Source: Parasedimentitalea maritima (lineage in GTDB: Bacteria > Pseudomonadota > Alphaproteobacteria > Rhodobacterales > Rhodobacteraceae). From it: a DNA stretch of 64,000 nt. Positions 54,662 to 63,870 of this stretch are shown here, piece after piece. Made by a program: the position numbers and the translations under genes. Under the pieces are notes generated by a model. That model was not told the DNA's origin. It ran no database searches and was given only the letters and a program-made list of their open reading frames with translations. Each line of letters begins with the position of its first letter. Positions within the stretch are counted from its first letter, which is position 1. The stretch is taken from assembly GCF_005771405.1 (NCBI RefSeq), contig NZ_VAUA01000002.1, forward strand, positions 124,001 to 188,000. The letters run 5' to 3'.

Positions 54662-55552
54662 TCAAGTTAGAACAATCAGGCTCGTTCCAAGTACCGCAAA
54701 AACAGCACCCGAAATTGCTTGGAGCGAAGGTCGCACACCATCCCTGACCCACAGGATCGGCAATATCAATACGGGTGAAAGTGATCCTAGAACCGCCGCA
54801 GCGCCCGCTTCGAAGTTTGCGAAGGCATACAGAAGCAAGGTTGATGAAACTCCGTAGCCAATAAATCCAGGAAGAATGGTTCGCCCAAGAAGTGCCGGTG
54901 TCATGTTGATTTCACACCTAAATACCTGCGCCGGCCAAAGGCCAATCACCGAAACCACAAAAGCAGCTCCGGTTAATCGGATCGCCGAGGCTGCAATGGG
55001 ATCGGTTCCTGCCAACATGGCGGGTTTCATGATCAGGAATCCTGCGCCCTGGCTGGTGGTGGCGATAAGCCCCAATAAGACAACCATGCCAATTGAGCCT
55101 GAAATTTTCTCGTTATGCTCCGGTTTGTCCGTTTGGGACAGGACTGCCATCAGGACCCCGGATATCGCCACCCCAACTCCCAATATCCCCAAAGCTGAAA
55201 GAGTCTCACCAAGCCAGAGATAGGCCATAGCTGCAACAATTGGCGCCTTAAGGGACAAGAGCACTTCGGTACGTCTGGGTCCGCCACGGCGCAGACATTC
55301 AATCATCGCAAGGTTGCCGATGACGATACCGGCAACAATGCTGACAACAAAAGACGACCAATACTGCCAGGCAACAGTCGTCCACCCCCCTAACATGGTA
55401 GACGCCAACAATAGAATTGCTGCGCATGCAATCAGTTGAATGCGGGTGAATTCAAAAGCCCCTAGTTGGCGAGCAGGCGCCTGCGCCAACACGATCCCAG
55501 CGGCCCAGCCAACTGATGCGGCAATTGCCGCAGACACAGGCAACAAGAACAT
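54662..55552 (-). CDS. EamA-family (DMT) transporter
   Basis: This 296-residue membrane protein has ten helices in two EamA repeats; features include the Pro/Gly-rich GWAAGIVLAQAP, LSLKAPIVAAMAYLWLGETLS and PVLILPILWVRDG. DMT carriers export metabolites or amino acids. GAGG precedes the ATG. A 46-bp inverted repeat joins it to a divergent HxlR regulator, so expression is probably controlled by that regulator. Confidence 0.88.
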   Translation of the reverse strand: MFLLPVSAAIAASVGWAAGIVLAQAPARQLGAFEFTRIQLIACAAILLLASTMLGGWTTVAWQYWSSFVVSIVAGIVIGNLAMIECLRRGGPRRTEVLLSLKAPIVAAMAYLWLGETLSALGILGVGVAISGVLMAVLSQTDKPEHNEKISGSIGMVVLLGLIATTSQGAGFLIMKPAMLAGTDPIAASAIRLTGAAFVVSVIGLWPAQVFRCEINMTPALLGRTILPGFIGYGVSSTLLLYAFANFEAGAAAVLGSLSPVLILPILWVRDGVRPSLQAISGAVFAVLGTSLIVLT

Positions 55553-55569
55553 GACTTACCTCTCCGAAA

Positions 55570-55615
55570 TTGCTATCATTTGTGTAGCAATAGCGCGCTA
55601 CACAAATGATAGCAA
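55570..55615. promoter_or_regulatory. Large inverted repeat operator between EamA and HxlR
   Basis: Perfect 19-bp arms (TTGCTATCATTTGTGTAGC and its reverse complement) flank an 8-bp spacer. The element lies 18 bp from the EamA start and 11 bp from the HxlR start, so it must overlap both promoters. It is the best operator in the window. Confidence 0.85.
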
Positions 55616-55625
55616 CGGAGAACCT

Positions 55626-55991
55626 ATGCCAAATCACACTCCCCGACCCGGATCTCCTGTCCGCGGCTCAAAAACTGGTAAGCCCATTATGGCACTGTTC
55701 GATCTATTGGGGCGGAGTTGGGCTTTGGGCATTATCTGGCAACTGTCACAGCAGCCCATGACATTCAGGCACCTTCAGGAAAGTTGCGAGTCTGTTTCTC
55801 CCTCTGTTTTGAACCGTAGGATCAAAGAGCTGCGGGAAAGCGGGCTTCTTGAGCGCGGGGACGCCGGGTATCAGCTTTCTGACACCGGACAAGAGCTGTT
55901 CCAGTTGCTGGCACCATTGGGGAACTGGTCGACACACTGGGCAGGTCTGCAAGTCGAGAACACTACTGAGCCGACGTCCAACAACACATAA
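55626..55991 (+). CDS. HxlR-family transcriptional regulator (third), Cys-less
   Basis: This 121-residue winged-helix regulator has FDLLGRSWALGIIWQLSQQPMTFRHLQ and VSPSVLNRRIKELRESGLL, typical of HxlR. The usual N-terminal Cys (as in CPVxxxL) is absent (GKPIMALF), so a ligand rather than thiol oxidation may control it. The ATG at 55626 follows the operator closely. Its likely target is the divergent EamA exporter. Confidence 0.88.
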   Translation: MPNHTPRPGSPVRGSKTGKPIMALFDLLGRSWALGIIWQLSQQPMTFRHLQESCESVSPSVLNRRIKELRESGLLERGDAGYQLSDTGQELFQLLAPLGNWSTHWAGLQVENTTEPTSNNT

Positions 55992-55993
55992 AG

Positions 55994-56013
55994 AGGGCGG
56001 CCAAAGCCGCCCT
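55994..56013. terminator. Stem-loop between HxlR and helicase genes
   Basis: AGGGCGGC and GCCGCCCT form a perfect 8-bp stem with a CAAA loop just past the HxlR stop and before the end of the convergent helicase gene. Short T-rich stretches follow on both sides. Confidence 0.65.
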
Positions 56014-56041
56014 GCATCAATGTTTCTAGTGTCGGAAAGTA

Positions 56042-58168
56042 CTAGTTCCCTTTGCGGGGCTTACTCTTGGCGTAGCCACCGCCACCTTTTGCGGCCGCTG
56101 CGCGGGCCCTGTTCTTTTTGCTATCAGCCCGACCCTTTGGGGGCGGTGGACCTTTTTTGCGTTCACCGTCGCTGCGTGTTTTGCCGGCATAGGGTTTGCT
56201 ATCGCCAGACTTTCGCCGCTTCAGAGGGGTGACATGCTCTTCACCTGGACGCGCCATACGCTGAGAGGGATTGCTTGCAGCCTTATTCGCGGCAGGCTTC
56301 GGCTTTTTCGCACGTGGAGCAGGCGCATCGTTCCAATCAGTTGGTGGGGTCGAAGGCTTGCCGCCATACCCGGATCCGCCACCCTTTTTGCCCATGTCTT
56401 CACGTGGTTTCCGGTCGTCACGAGACTTGTAATCATCACGAGGCTTCCGGTCTTCACGAGGTTTGCGGTCTTCTCGTGGACCGCGCGATTTGTAATCCTC
56501 ACGTGGGCCGCGTGGTTTGCGGTCGCCACGATCATCGCGACGCGGGCCTTTCCCATCAAACTTAGGGCGTGGCGAATTGGCGATATCTGGGGCCTTATCC
56601 AGCTGTGTTACCTTGGAGCCTTCAACTTCTGAAGCGCCACCAAGTGCCTTCAGGAAACCATCAACACTGCTTTGGCGCAACTCAACAAAGCTCTCTTTGC
56701 CCTGCACCCGGATCGCACCGAGGTCGTCTTTGGACAGATTACCGGCCTTGCACAGCATTGGCAGCAGACGGCGCGGCTCTGCGCCCGCATCGCGACCACC
56801 GGCAACGGAGAACCAAACCGACGGTCCAAATGGTTCGCGCTCTCTGCGGTTGCCTTTGTCCTGACCTGGATCACTTAGTTCTTCCGGCGCAGTGTGACGC
56901 GAGTGGAACAAACGCAGGTAAGCAGCCGCGAGCTGCTCCGGAGAAAATTTCTCCAGCAGGTTCGCAACAGGTGTGGCCTCTGCCTCAGTCACGGTTTCGT
57001 TCCAAGATGCATCACCCAGCATACGGGCCTCATCCTGGCCGCGAACAGCTTCGGCGCTTGGCGCATTCAGCTCTTCAGCAGTGAGTTTGGCCGAACGCAG
57101 CAGGCGCATCGCTTTACCGCGCGCCTTGGGCGGAACGATCAACGCAGACACACCGTGGCGCCCTGCCCGGCCGGTCCGGCCTGAACGGTGCAGCAGGGTT
57201 TCGTGACTGTTTGGCAGTTCGGCATGAACCACCAGATCCAACTTAGGAAGATCGATACCGCGCGCAGCAACATCAGTAGCCACACAAACGCTGGCACGAC
57301 CATCACGCAGCGACTGCAACGCGTTCGAGCGTTCTGCCTGTGACAGCTCGCCCGACAACGCTACAACCGAGAAGCCCCGATTCGACAGGCGTGTGGTCAG
57401 ACGGTTGACCATGGCGCGAGTGTTACAAAACACCAATGCGTTTGGGGCTTCGTGGAAGCGCAACACGTTGATGATGGCATTTTCAGAGTCACGCTGCGAA
57501 ACTGCCAGCAGTTGATAATCAATATCCGCGTGCTGTGATTTCTCGGCAACCGTGGTGATCCGCTGGTGATCTTTCAGATAGGTTTCTGCCAGCCGTGCGA
57601 TGCCTTTGGGCACTGTTGCCGAGAACATCAGGGTACGACGTGTTTCAGGTGTTTCGCCCAGAATAAATTCCAGATCTTCGCGGAAACCGAGGTCGAGCAT
57701 TTCATCGGCTTCGTCCAGCACAACAGCACGGACTTCGGACAGATTGATCGAGCCACGCATGATGTGGTCGCGCAGACGGCCCGGAGTGGCAACAACGATA
57801 TGAGTGCCGCGATCCAGCGCCCGACGCTCGTCGCGCATGTCCATCCCGCCGACAGTTGACGCCAGATGGGCACCGGCACCTTGATACAACCAGCTCAGCT
57901 CGCGCTTGACCTGAAGGGCCAGTTCACGGGTTGGCGCAATGACCAGCGCCAGCGGCGCGGCCGCCTGACCAAAACCTTCGTCGTCGCCCAGCAATGTTGG
58001 CGCCATAGCCAGACCAAAGCCAACTGTTTTGCCCGAACCAGTCTGGGCAGAGACCAACAGATCCGACTGCTCGAGCTCAGGATTGCTGACCTCTTGCTGG
58101 ACCTGGGTCAGAGATTCATAACCGCGCGCCTTAAGCGCATCTGCGAGTGCTGTTTTCACGATATTCAT
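56042..58168 (-). CDS. DEAD-box RNA helicase (DeaD/CsdA type) with RG/RD-rich tail
   Basis: This 708-residue ATP-dependent RNA helicase has Walker A AQTGSGKT, motif II VLDEADEML, motif III SAT and motif VI HRSGRTGRAGR. A DbpA-like RNA-binding domain follows at about residues 433-516. From about 535 to 590 the tail repeats short Arg/Asp/Gly/Lys units such as RGPREDYKS and DRKPREDRKPRDD, and the rest is basic and glycine-rich. Such tails bind RNA and promote condensates. It may act in ribosome assembly or cold adaptation. No strong Shine-Dalgarno was seen, and a 209-bp leader region lies upstream. Confidence 0.93.
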   Translation of the reverse strand: MNIVKTALADALKARGYESLTQVQQEVSNPELEQSDLLVSAQTGSGKTVGFGLAMAPTLLGDDEGFGQAAAPLALVIAPTRELALQVKRELSWLYQGAGAHLASTVGGMDMRDERRALDRGTHIVVATPGRLRDHIMRGSINLSEVRAVVLDEADEMLDLGFREDLEFILGETPETRRTLMFSATVPKGIARLAETYLKDHQRITTVAEKSQHADIDYQLLAVSQRDSENAIINVLRFHEAPNALVFCNTRAMVNRLTTRLSNRGFSVVALSGELSQAERSNALQSLRDGRASVCVATDVAARGIDLPKLDLVVHAELPNSHETLLHRSGRTGRAGRHGVSALIVPPKARGKAMRLLRSAKLTAEELNAPSAEAVRGQDEARMLGDASWNETVTEAEATPVANLLEKFSPEQLAAAYLRLFHSRHTAPEELSDPGQDKGNRREREPFGPSVWFSVAGGRDAGAEPRRLLPMLCKAGNLSKDDLGAIRVQGKESFVELRQSSVDGFLKALGGASEVEGSKVTQLDKAPDIANSPRPKFDGKGPRRDDRGDRKPRGPREDYKSRGPREDRKPREDRKPRDDYKSRDDRKPREDMGKKGGGSGYGGKPSTPPTDWNDAPAPRAKKPKPAANKAASNPSQRMARPGEEHVTPLKRRKSGDSKPYAGKTRSDGERKKGPPPPKGRADSKKNRARAAAAKGGGGYAKSKPRKGN

Positions 58169-58377
58169 TTTCGCTTGCTGCGGGGCACGGCAATTGGGTC
58201 AGCCAGCCCGGAATTTTGACGGCACCACCATCACGGTGGGCGGGGCCCACGTGACCCGATTGGGCGCATGTAATAGGTTTCGGAGCAAAAGTATAGATGT
58301 TCTATTGTACAGGCAGCTATGCGCTCAGTGATAGGCGAAGGGCCGCACTATTTTGCGCAACCCGTCTATGCCATGTA
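58169..58377 (-). other. 209-bp region upstream of the helicase
   Basis: No gene is seen. On the minus strand it would form a leader with CCACC/GGTGG hairpin (near 58228-58240) and a CACGTG element. The length recalls cold-shock helicase leaders, but this is a guess. Confidence 0.35.
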
Positions 58378-58710
58378 TCACGATCCGGGAGGAACATAGG
58401 CTCCGGTCAGGCCAGCAGCCTTTTTGATAACGCCCTCAAAGTCGTCACTGGTCCATGCGCGCACAGTCTCAGCTTTGGAAATCGCACCTGAAGCAGAAAC
58501 CGCCATCGCCAAAGCAACAGCATCCGAGCCGTCGGGGGCTTCGGACACCAAAACGATGTCATTGGTTCCGGTGGTATTATAAATCGCCACCACTTTACCG
58601 CCGACACTGTCGAGTAGGCTTTGAATTGCACCGGTTCGGTTTTCGGGCTTGGATAGCAGCCCTTTGATGCCAGCCTGCGAATAGCTCGCATAGGTAATAA
58701 ATAGCGCCAT
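58378..58710 (-). CDS. GYD-domain protein
   Basis: This 110-residue small protein begins ALFITYASYSQAGIKGLLSKPENR and has VVAIYNTTGTNDIVLVSEAPD, the GYD domain pattern (here TND in the GxxD loop). The function of the family is not known. The ATG at 58710 has AGGAG 6 nt upstream. It follows DUF2182 after a 72-bp gap on the same strand. Confidence 0.82.
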   Translation of the reverse strand: MALFITYASYSQAGIKGLLSKPENRTGAIQSLLDSVGGKVVAIYNTTGTNDIVLVSEAPDGSDAVALAMAVSASGAISKAETVRAWTSDDFEGVIKKAAGLTGAYVPPGS

Positions 58711-58782
58711 AGTCATCTCCTGTTTCGGTTTGAGGTTGGAAAATTCCAGACATTCCTGTCCAGAGCCAAGCACGACCACTGA

Positions 58783-59565
58783 CTAATTGATCAGGGACGA
58801 GATCAGAAAATACGCGCCGCAGGTGATCAACACAGCTCCTGTTGCGCCAGAAAACCTGTGCATTTTGGGTAATGTTTTTTCGGCCAAAACATAAAACGCA
58901 AGACCTGCGATCCAATAGAGGTTCATCAGCCCCCCAACAAACAGCAGTGCCATCATTGCCCAACAGCAGCCCAGACAATAACCGCCGTGAAGGATTCCCA
59001 GTCGCACTGCCCCTTTCGCCCCCGGTTGGTTGTGATCAGCCAGAAATGCGCTGGGAGAGCGACAATGCCTCAGACAGGCATCTTTGATACCAGAAAACTG
59101 ATAACAGCCCGCCAACAGCAAAACTGCCCCAGCAACCGACCGCGACGTCAGCGGCATCATCGCCCCCATGGAGAGATCTAGGATTTCAATCTGCCACTGT
59201 GCAGCAGTTGCAATCAGGCTGAAGCCACCCCAAGCCAATAGATATCCTGTTAAAAACAACAAGCTGAGCCAGACAGCTTGGTCCGCCTCGGACCCCATGC
59301 GCTTGACTGCAACATAGAGAAGCAACATCGGTGCGGCGCTGGGGGTCATCATGGCAATCATCATGACCCACCACATGGCAAAGTTCAGTAGCCCATAATC
59401 CGTCGTCCAGACCGGGTTCATCGACATTGATACACCAGCCCCGGCCAGAGTATACCACGCCGCTAATACGGCAATTAGCAATGCTGAAAACAGGACAATC
59501 ACCTTATCCCGACGCACCAACTTTTCTACCGGCCCCAGCGCCGGAGTTTGCTTCAAATGTTCCAT
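58783..59565 (-). CDS. DUF2182 metal-binding-like membrane protein
   Basis: This 260-residue integral membrane protein has about seven helices and the DUF2182 marks. A Met-rich helix (MWWVMMIAMMTPSAAPM, residues 64-80) is followed by LLAGCYQFSGIKDACLRHC (Cys154, 164, 168) and GGYCLGCCWAMM (Cys197, 200, 201). The Cys and Met content suggests soft-metal binding, for example copper. It is preceded by a DUF1326 gene with a 14-bp gap, a known genomic pairing. The function is unproven. Confidence 0.85.
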   Translation of the reverse strand: MEHLKQTPALGPVEKLVRRDKVIVLFSALLIAVLAAWYTLAGAGVSMSMNPVWTTDYGLLNFAMWWVMMIAMMTPSAAPMLLLYVAVKRMGSEADQAVWLSLLFLTGYLLAWGGFSLIATAAQWQIEILDLSMGAMMPLTSRSVAGAVLLLAGCYQFSGIKDACLRHCRSPSAFLADHNQPGAKGAVRLGILHGGYCLGCCWAMMALLFVGGLMNLYWIAGLAFYVLAEKTLPKMHRFSGATGAVLITCGAYFLISSLIN

Positions 59566-59579
59566 GTCTGAGCCAGCAC

Positions 59580-60218
59580 TCAGGCGCCTACACGGCCTTC
59601 ACCGGTCAAATGTAGACTGGCGAAATGCGCATGTGTTCCCGAGTTTTTAAGCAAGTCAATCGCGCCACCCGAGGTTTTTGTGCTGCCTTTGGCCATCTCG
59701 GCAAAGCCAAACTCAAATCCGTTTGGCAATCGGATACCAACGCGATGCGGCGCGCCGGACATGATGTTTGGGATCGGCTCTGCACTGACCTCTACCACTC
59801 CGGCAACGGAGCCTTTGCCGATCCGGTCTTCTGCGTTTATTTCAACCGAGATGGGAGAGACAATGGTGTCATGCTTGGTGGGGCACATGGCGCTGAAGAT
59901 AAACCACATGGTGGCCATTTCGACAGTATCCTGACCTGTCATGATCGCCTGCAATGCGGCGCGTTGCTCGGCGCTGGCTTTGTCATCAATGATCAGCTGC
60001 ATTTCGCCTGCGCCTTCGTGGATGGGGCCAGGCCATTTGTATACTCCAGCGGCTAACAGGCCACCCAACTGGATATCGCCGTAGTGGCCCTTGTCGATGC
60101 GGAAAAACACCGCCGCTTCGCAAGTTCCATCACTTGGCAAAACACCAAACTGGCAGGGGCAACCAAAGTTGCAGTTACAATTGGCGATTTCTTCGCCTTG
60201 AATACTCCACTGTTCCAC
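59580..60218 (-). CDS. DUF1326 cysteine-rich protein
   Basis: This 212-residue soluble protein starts at GTG 60218, with GGAGGA 6 nt upstream; earlier in-frame codons would add an unsupported extension. The N-terminus holds NCNCNFGCPCQFG with Cys14, 16, 20 and 22, a strong metal- or cluster-binding candidate, plus Cys in DGTC. The rest is a beta-rich domain (FGFAEMAKGSTKTSGGAIDL near the end). It is the first gene of the DUF1326-DUF2182-GYD group. Confidence 0.85.
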   Translation of the reverse strand: MEQWSIQGEEIANCNCNFGCPCQFGVLPSDGTCEAAVFFRIDKGHYGDIQLGGLLAAGVYKWPGPIHEGAGEMQLIIDDKASAEQRAALQAIMTGQDTVEMATMWFIFSAMCPTKHDTIVSPISVEINAEDRIGKGSVAGVVEVSAEPIPNIMSGAPHRVGIRLPNGFEFGFAEMAKGSTKTSGGAIDLLKNSGTHAHFASLHLTGEGRVGA

Positions 60219-60508
60219 AAGAAGTCCTCCACAACACAAGCCCGATTTAACAACACATCGAATGCGGGGCCCGGGCCCAAACTCAGCAATACCTATAGGT
60301 AGGTCGCCTTTTGAGATTGCGACCGCCAACACCCAATTATATGGGTCACTGCAGGCAACAACCTGCCTGCGATAAGACCAGTTAGTGAGTAAACACACCG
60401 CCAAGTCGTGAACCTGTGCAGTTCCCCTTGCCCTTGCCCGCAAGATGTTGCACCAATCCGGCAAACGGGGCCCCGCCGATGGGGATATGAGAATAAGGAT
60501 CGCGCGTC
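60219..60508. other. 290-bp divergent region before cobS
   Basis: No gene or cobalamin riboswitch (no GCCACTG-type B12 box with its partner stems) was found. It contains the palindromes GGGCCCGGGCCC (60267-60278) and ACCTATAGGT (60291-60300), possible operators for the divergent genes. AAGGA precedes cobS. Confidence 0.4.
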
Positions 60509-61495
60509 ATGAGCAACGGCTTGCTGGATATCACTGCTAAACCCACCGAGAGCATTTCGGTCCGCGATGTGTTTGGCATCGACACCGACATGACCATCAA
60601 AGGTTTTGCCGATGGGTCAAACCGGGTGCCGGATATCGACAGCACCTATAAATTCGACCCAGACACCACCATGGCAATTCTCGCCGGATTTTCGCACAAT
60701 CGCCGCGTTATGATCCAAGGCTATCACGGCACGGGTAAGTCCACACACATTGAACAGGTTGCCGCCCGGCTGAACTGGCCTGCTGTGCGTGTGAACCTCG
60801 ACAGTCACATTTCCCGGATCGACCTGATCGGTAAAGACGCGATCAAGCTGAAAGACGGCAAGCAGGTCACCGAATTCCACGAAGGCATTCTGCCCTGGGC
60901 GCTGCGCAACCCGGTTGCGATTGTGTTTGATGAATATGACGCTGGCCGTGCCGACGTGATGTTTGTGATCCAGCGGGTACTGGAACATGACGGCAAGCTG
61001 ACGCTGATGGATCAGAACGAAATCATCACCCCAAACCCACACTTCCGCCTGTTCGCTACCGCCAACACTGTTGGTCTCGGTGATACCACCGGGTTGTACC
61101 ATGGCACCCAGCAGATCAACCAAGCCCAGATGGACCGCTGGTCGCTGGTTGCCACCTTGAACTATCTGTCGCATGACGCCGAAACCATGATCGTGCTGTC
61201 CAAGGCACCGCATTACAACACCGAGGCCGGCCGCAAGACGGTCAGCCAGATGGTAACTGTTGCCGACCTGACCCGGACCGCATTTATGAACGGTGATCTG
61301 TCCACCGTGATGTCGCCTCGTACGGTGATCAACTGGGCGCAAAACGCCGAGATTTTCCGTGATGTGGGCTATGCGTTCCGCCTGTCGTTCCTGAACAAAT
61401 GTGACGAGCTGGAGCGCCAGACCGTAGCCGAGTTCTACCAGCGCTGTTTTGACGAGGAACTGCCGGAAAGTGCTGCGAACGTGAGCTTGGGGTGA
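60509..61495 (+). CDS. cobS: Aerobic cobaltochelatase subunit CobS
   Basis: CobS is the 328-residue AAA+ ATPase of the CobNST complex, which inserts cobalt into hydrogenobyrinate a,c-diamide in aerobic B12 synthesis. The Walker [10 protein letters not shown] is near residues 71-79; Walker [10 protein letters not shown] and a sensor-like FRLFATANT follow. It forms a two-ring complex with CobT. The stop overlaps the next start by 4 bp (GTGA). cobN is not in the window. Confidence 0.96.
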   Translation: MSNGLLDITAKPTESISVRDVFGIDTDMTIKGFADGSNRVPDIDSTYKFDPDTTMAILAGFSHNRRVMIQGYHGTGKSTHIEQVAARLNWPAVRVNLDSHISRIDLIGKDAIKLKDGKQVTEFHEGILPWALRNPVAIVFDEYDAGRADVMFVIQRVLEHDGKLTLMDQNEIITPNPHFRLFATANTVGLGDTTGLYHGTQQINQAQMDRWSLVATLNYLSHDAETMIVLSKAPHYNTEAGRKTVSQMVTVADLTRTAFMNGDLSTVMSPRTVINWAQNAEIFRDVGYAFRLSFLNKCDELERQTVAEFYQRCFDEELPESAANVSLG

Positions 61496-61902
61496 CGAAA
61501 GCGCAAAAGCACTTCGCAAGTCTGTGCTTCGCCATCGGTGCAGCCAATATTGCGAGTGCTACTACAACAGCAAAAAGCCTTGGTGAGCTTGCTCCTATTT
61601 CACAAGAATCTTCGATCACAGACAAACACGTCAGATGTGTCGGATTTTTTGAATCGGTGCGGGTTCTATGGGCAGCCGCAGCGCCCTATGGAGAGCAACG
61701 TGATATTCTTGCTTTTGTGTTCAAGATTGATCCCTCAGATTTTGCGTCTAAACTTGAGATTGAGAAATCAAGGTCACAGTCGTTAGTCCAGAAATACCTC
61801 AACAGCTTTCACGGGGTTTGGCCTAAGAGGAATGTCGAGATGCCCATCTTTAAGAATGACAAGGCTATTTGCCTTGATCTGATCGAAAGTCGGAAAGAAT
61901 GA
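61492..61902 (+). CDS. Unknown protein inserted between cobS and cobT
   Basis: This 136-residue protein matches no family I recognise. It starts at GTG inside the cobS stop (4-bp overlap) and its stop overlaps the cobT ATG by 4 bp, so it is translationally coupled on both sides. The N-terminus ([20 protein letters not shown]) is weakly hydrophobic; later parts include [12 protein letters not shown]-like and charged helices. Its base composition looks clearly more AT-rich than the flanking cob genes. It may be a recently acquired or fast-evolving accessory factor. Confidence 0.65.
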   Translation: MTKAQKHFASLCFAIGAANIASATTTAKSLGELAPISQESSITDKHVRCVGFFESVRVLWAAAAPYGEQRDILAFVFKIDPSDFASKLEIEKSRSQSLVQKYLNSFHGVWPKRNVEMPIFKNDKAICLDLIESRKE

Positions 61903-63773
61903 AAAAGCCGAACGACAATCCCGCCGACCCGTTCAAGAAGGCCCTCGCCGAGGCCACCAAGGTCATGGCCAACGACTCGGACCTCAGCGTTGCGTATACA
62001 GTTGACCCATCCGGCCTGTCCGGGGATTCAATGCGCTTGCCACAGGTATCGCGCCGGATGACCCGCCAAGAGGTGCTGCTGGCCCGTGGCACCGCCGATG
62101 CTTTGGCGTTGCGCCACCGGTTCCATGACGACGGTGTGCATGCCAAATACGCACCACCCGGTGACATGGCCCGTGACTTGTACGAGTCAATGGAAACTGC
62201 CCGCTGCGAGGCCATGGGCGCGCGGCATATGCCTGGCACCGCCAGCAACATTGATGTCAAGATCCACAACGAAGCTCTGCGCAAGGGCTATGATCAGTGC
62301 CAAACCGCGTCCGAGGCGCCGCTTGCGGTGTCAGCCGGCTATCTGATCCGCCATCTGGCCACCGGACGCCCCCTGCCTGAAGGTGCGGCCAACGTGATGG
62401 AACTATGGCGTGGGTTTATCGAAAACCAGGCTGGCGAAACGCTGGAAAACCTCGACGATACCATCGCTGACCAGGCCACATTTGCCAAGTTCGCCCGTCA
62501 GGTGATCAGTGATCTCGGCTATGGCGATCAGTTGGGTGATGACCCCGACGATATCGACGATCAGGATGATCAGGCCGAAGACGACGCCGAAGAACAGCAA
62601 GATCCCGATAGCAGCGGTCAAGAAGATGCTTCGGATGACGAGGCTGACGCCAATCCGGAGCAAAGCCAGGAACAGCAGCAGGACGAGCAGCAGGCTCAGG
62701 TTTCGGCCGATGATATGGCCGACGAAGAAACTGGCGAAGAAACCGAGATGCCGGATGGTGAGGCGCCGCTGGAGCCGCCTACCCCGTTGCCGCCGTCTGA
62801 TGCCGATCCGGATTATAAGGTTTACCTGAGCGACCACGACGAAGAAATACGCGCCGAAGATCTGGCAGAACCAGCCGAGCTGGAACGATTGCGCGCCTAT
62901 CTGGATCAGCAACTAGAGCCGCTGAAAGGTGCCGTGAACCGCTTGGCCAACAAGTTGCAACGCCGCCTACAAGCGCAGCAGAACCGGTCATGGGAATTTG
63001 ATCTGGAGGAAGGCATTCTGGATGCCGGCCGTTTGGCCCGTGTGGTGGTCAGCCCCACTACACCGCTGTCGTTCAAGATCGAAAAAGACACTGAATTCCA
63101 AGACACGGTCGTGACATTGCTAATCGACAACTCTGGCTCAATGCGCGGTCGACCGATCTCGATCGCGGCGATCTGTGCAGATGTTCTGGCCCGAACGCTG
63201 GAACGTTGCAACGTCAAGGTCGAAATCCTGGGCTTTACCACCCGGGCCTGGAAAGGCGGACAGGCGCGTGAGGTTTGGCTGAACGATGGTCGCCCACAAA
63301 TGCCGGGCCGTCTGAACGACCTGCGCCACATCATCTACAAAAGTGCCGACGCCCCAATGCGCCGCACCCGGCCCAACTTGGGTTTGATGATGAAGGAAGG
63401 CCTGCTGAAGGAAAACATCGACGGTGAAGCGCTGGAATGGGCCCACCGGCGGATGGCCGCACGGCAAGAGGCACGCAAAATCCTGATGGTGATTTCGGAC
63501 GGCGCCCCAGTGGACGACAGTACCCTGTCGGTGAACCCCGCCAACTATCTCGAAAAACACCTGCGCGATGTAATCACCATGGTGGAAAAGAAAAAGATCG
63601 TTGAGCTGTTGGCGATTGGGATCGGCCATGATGTGACTCGTTATTATAACCGCGCGGTCACCATCACGGATGTGGAACAGTTGGCTGGCGCTATGACTGA
63701 GCAACTGGCTGCTTTGTTTGATTCTGACCCGCGCGCGCGTGCACGGGTGATGGGGATCAAGCGAGCTGGATAA
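61899..63773 (+). CDS. cobT: Aerobic cobaltochelatase subunit CobT
   Basis: CobT is the 624-residue partner of CobS. It has an N-terminal helical domain, a long acidic low-complexity linker (about residues 214-290, rich in Asp/Glu/Gln), and a C-terminal VWA domain with the MIDAS motif IDNSGSMRG (near residue 410) and [12 protein letters not shown]. CobS-CobT drives cobalt insertion by CobN. A terminator follows 44 bp after the stop. Confidence 0.96.
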   Translation: MKKPNDNPADPFKKALAEATKVMANDSDLSVAYTVDPSGLSGDSMRLPQVSRRMTRQEVLLARGTADALALRHRFHDDGVHAKYAPPGDMARDLYESMETARCEAMGARHMPGTASNIDVKIHNEALRKGYDQCQTASEAPLAVSAGYLIRHLATGRPLPEGAANVMELWRGFIENQAGETLENLDDTIADQATFAKFARQVISDLGYGDQLGDDPDDIDDQDDQAEDDAEEQQDPDSSGQEDASDDEADANPEQSQEQQQDEQQAQVSADDMADEETGEETEMPDGEAPLEPPTPLPPSDADPDYKVYLSDHDEEIRAEDLAEPAELERLRAYLDQQLEPLKGAVNRLANKLQRRLQAQQNRSWEFDLEEGILDAGRLARVVVSPTTPLSFKIEKDTEFQDTVVTLLIDNSGSMRGRPISIAAICADVLARTLERCNVKVEILGFTTRAWKGGQAREVWLNDGRPQMPGRLNDLRHIIYKSADAPMRRTRPNLGLMMKEGLLKENIDGEALEWAHRRMAARQEARKILMVISDGAPVDDSTLSVNPANYLEKHLRDVITMVEKKKIVELLAIGIGHDVTRYYNRAVTITDVEQLAGAMTEQLAALFDSDPRARARVMGIKRAG

Positions 63774-63817
63774 GCCGACCCTTGCCACAGGCAGAGGTAT
63801 TTGAAACAAGAAGATAT

Positions 63818-63852
63818 AAGGCGCGTCATCGAGATGGCGCGCCTTTTGATTT
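63818..63852 (+). terminator. Terminator of the cobS-cobT operon
   Basis: AAGGCGCG (63818-63825) and CGCGCCTT (63838-63845) form an 8-bp stem with a 12-nt loop, followed by TTGATTTT. Confidence 0.8.
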
Positions 63853-63870
63853 TGCCCCGGAGGACCCCAC

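Noticed and set aside
55440-55626. N-terminal extension of the third HxlR gene
   Set aside because: It runs through the EamA gene and the operator; the ATG at 55626 begins close to the HxlR domain.
60219-60508. Cobalamin riboswitch before cobS
   Set aside because: GGTCACTG only loosely resembles the B12 box, and the other conserved elements were not found.
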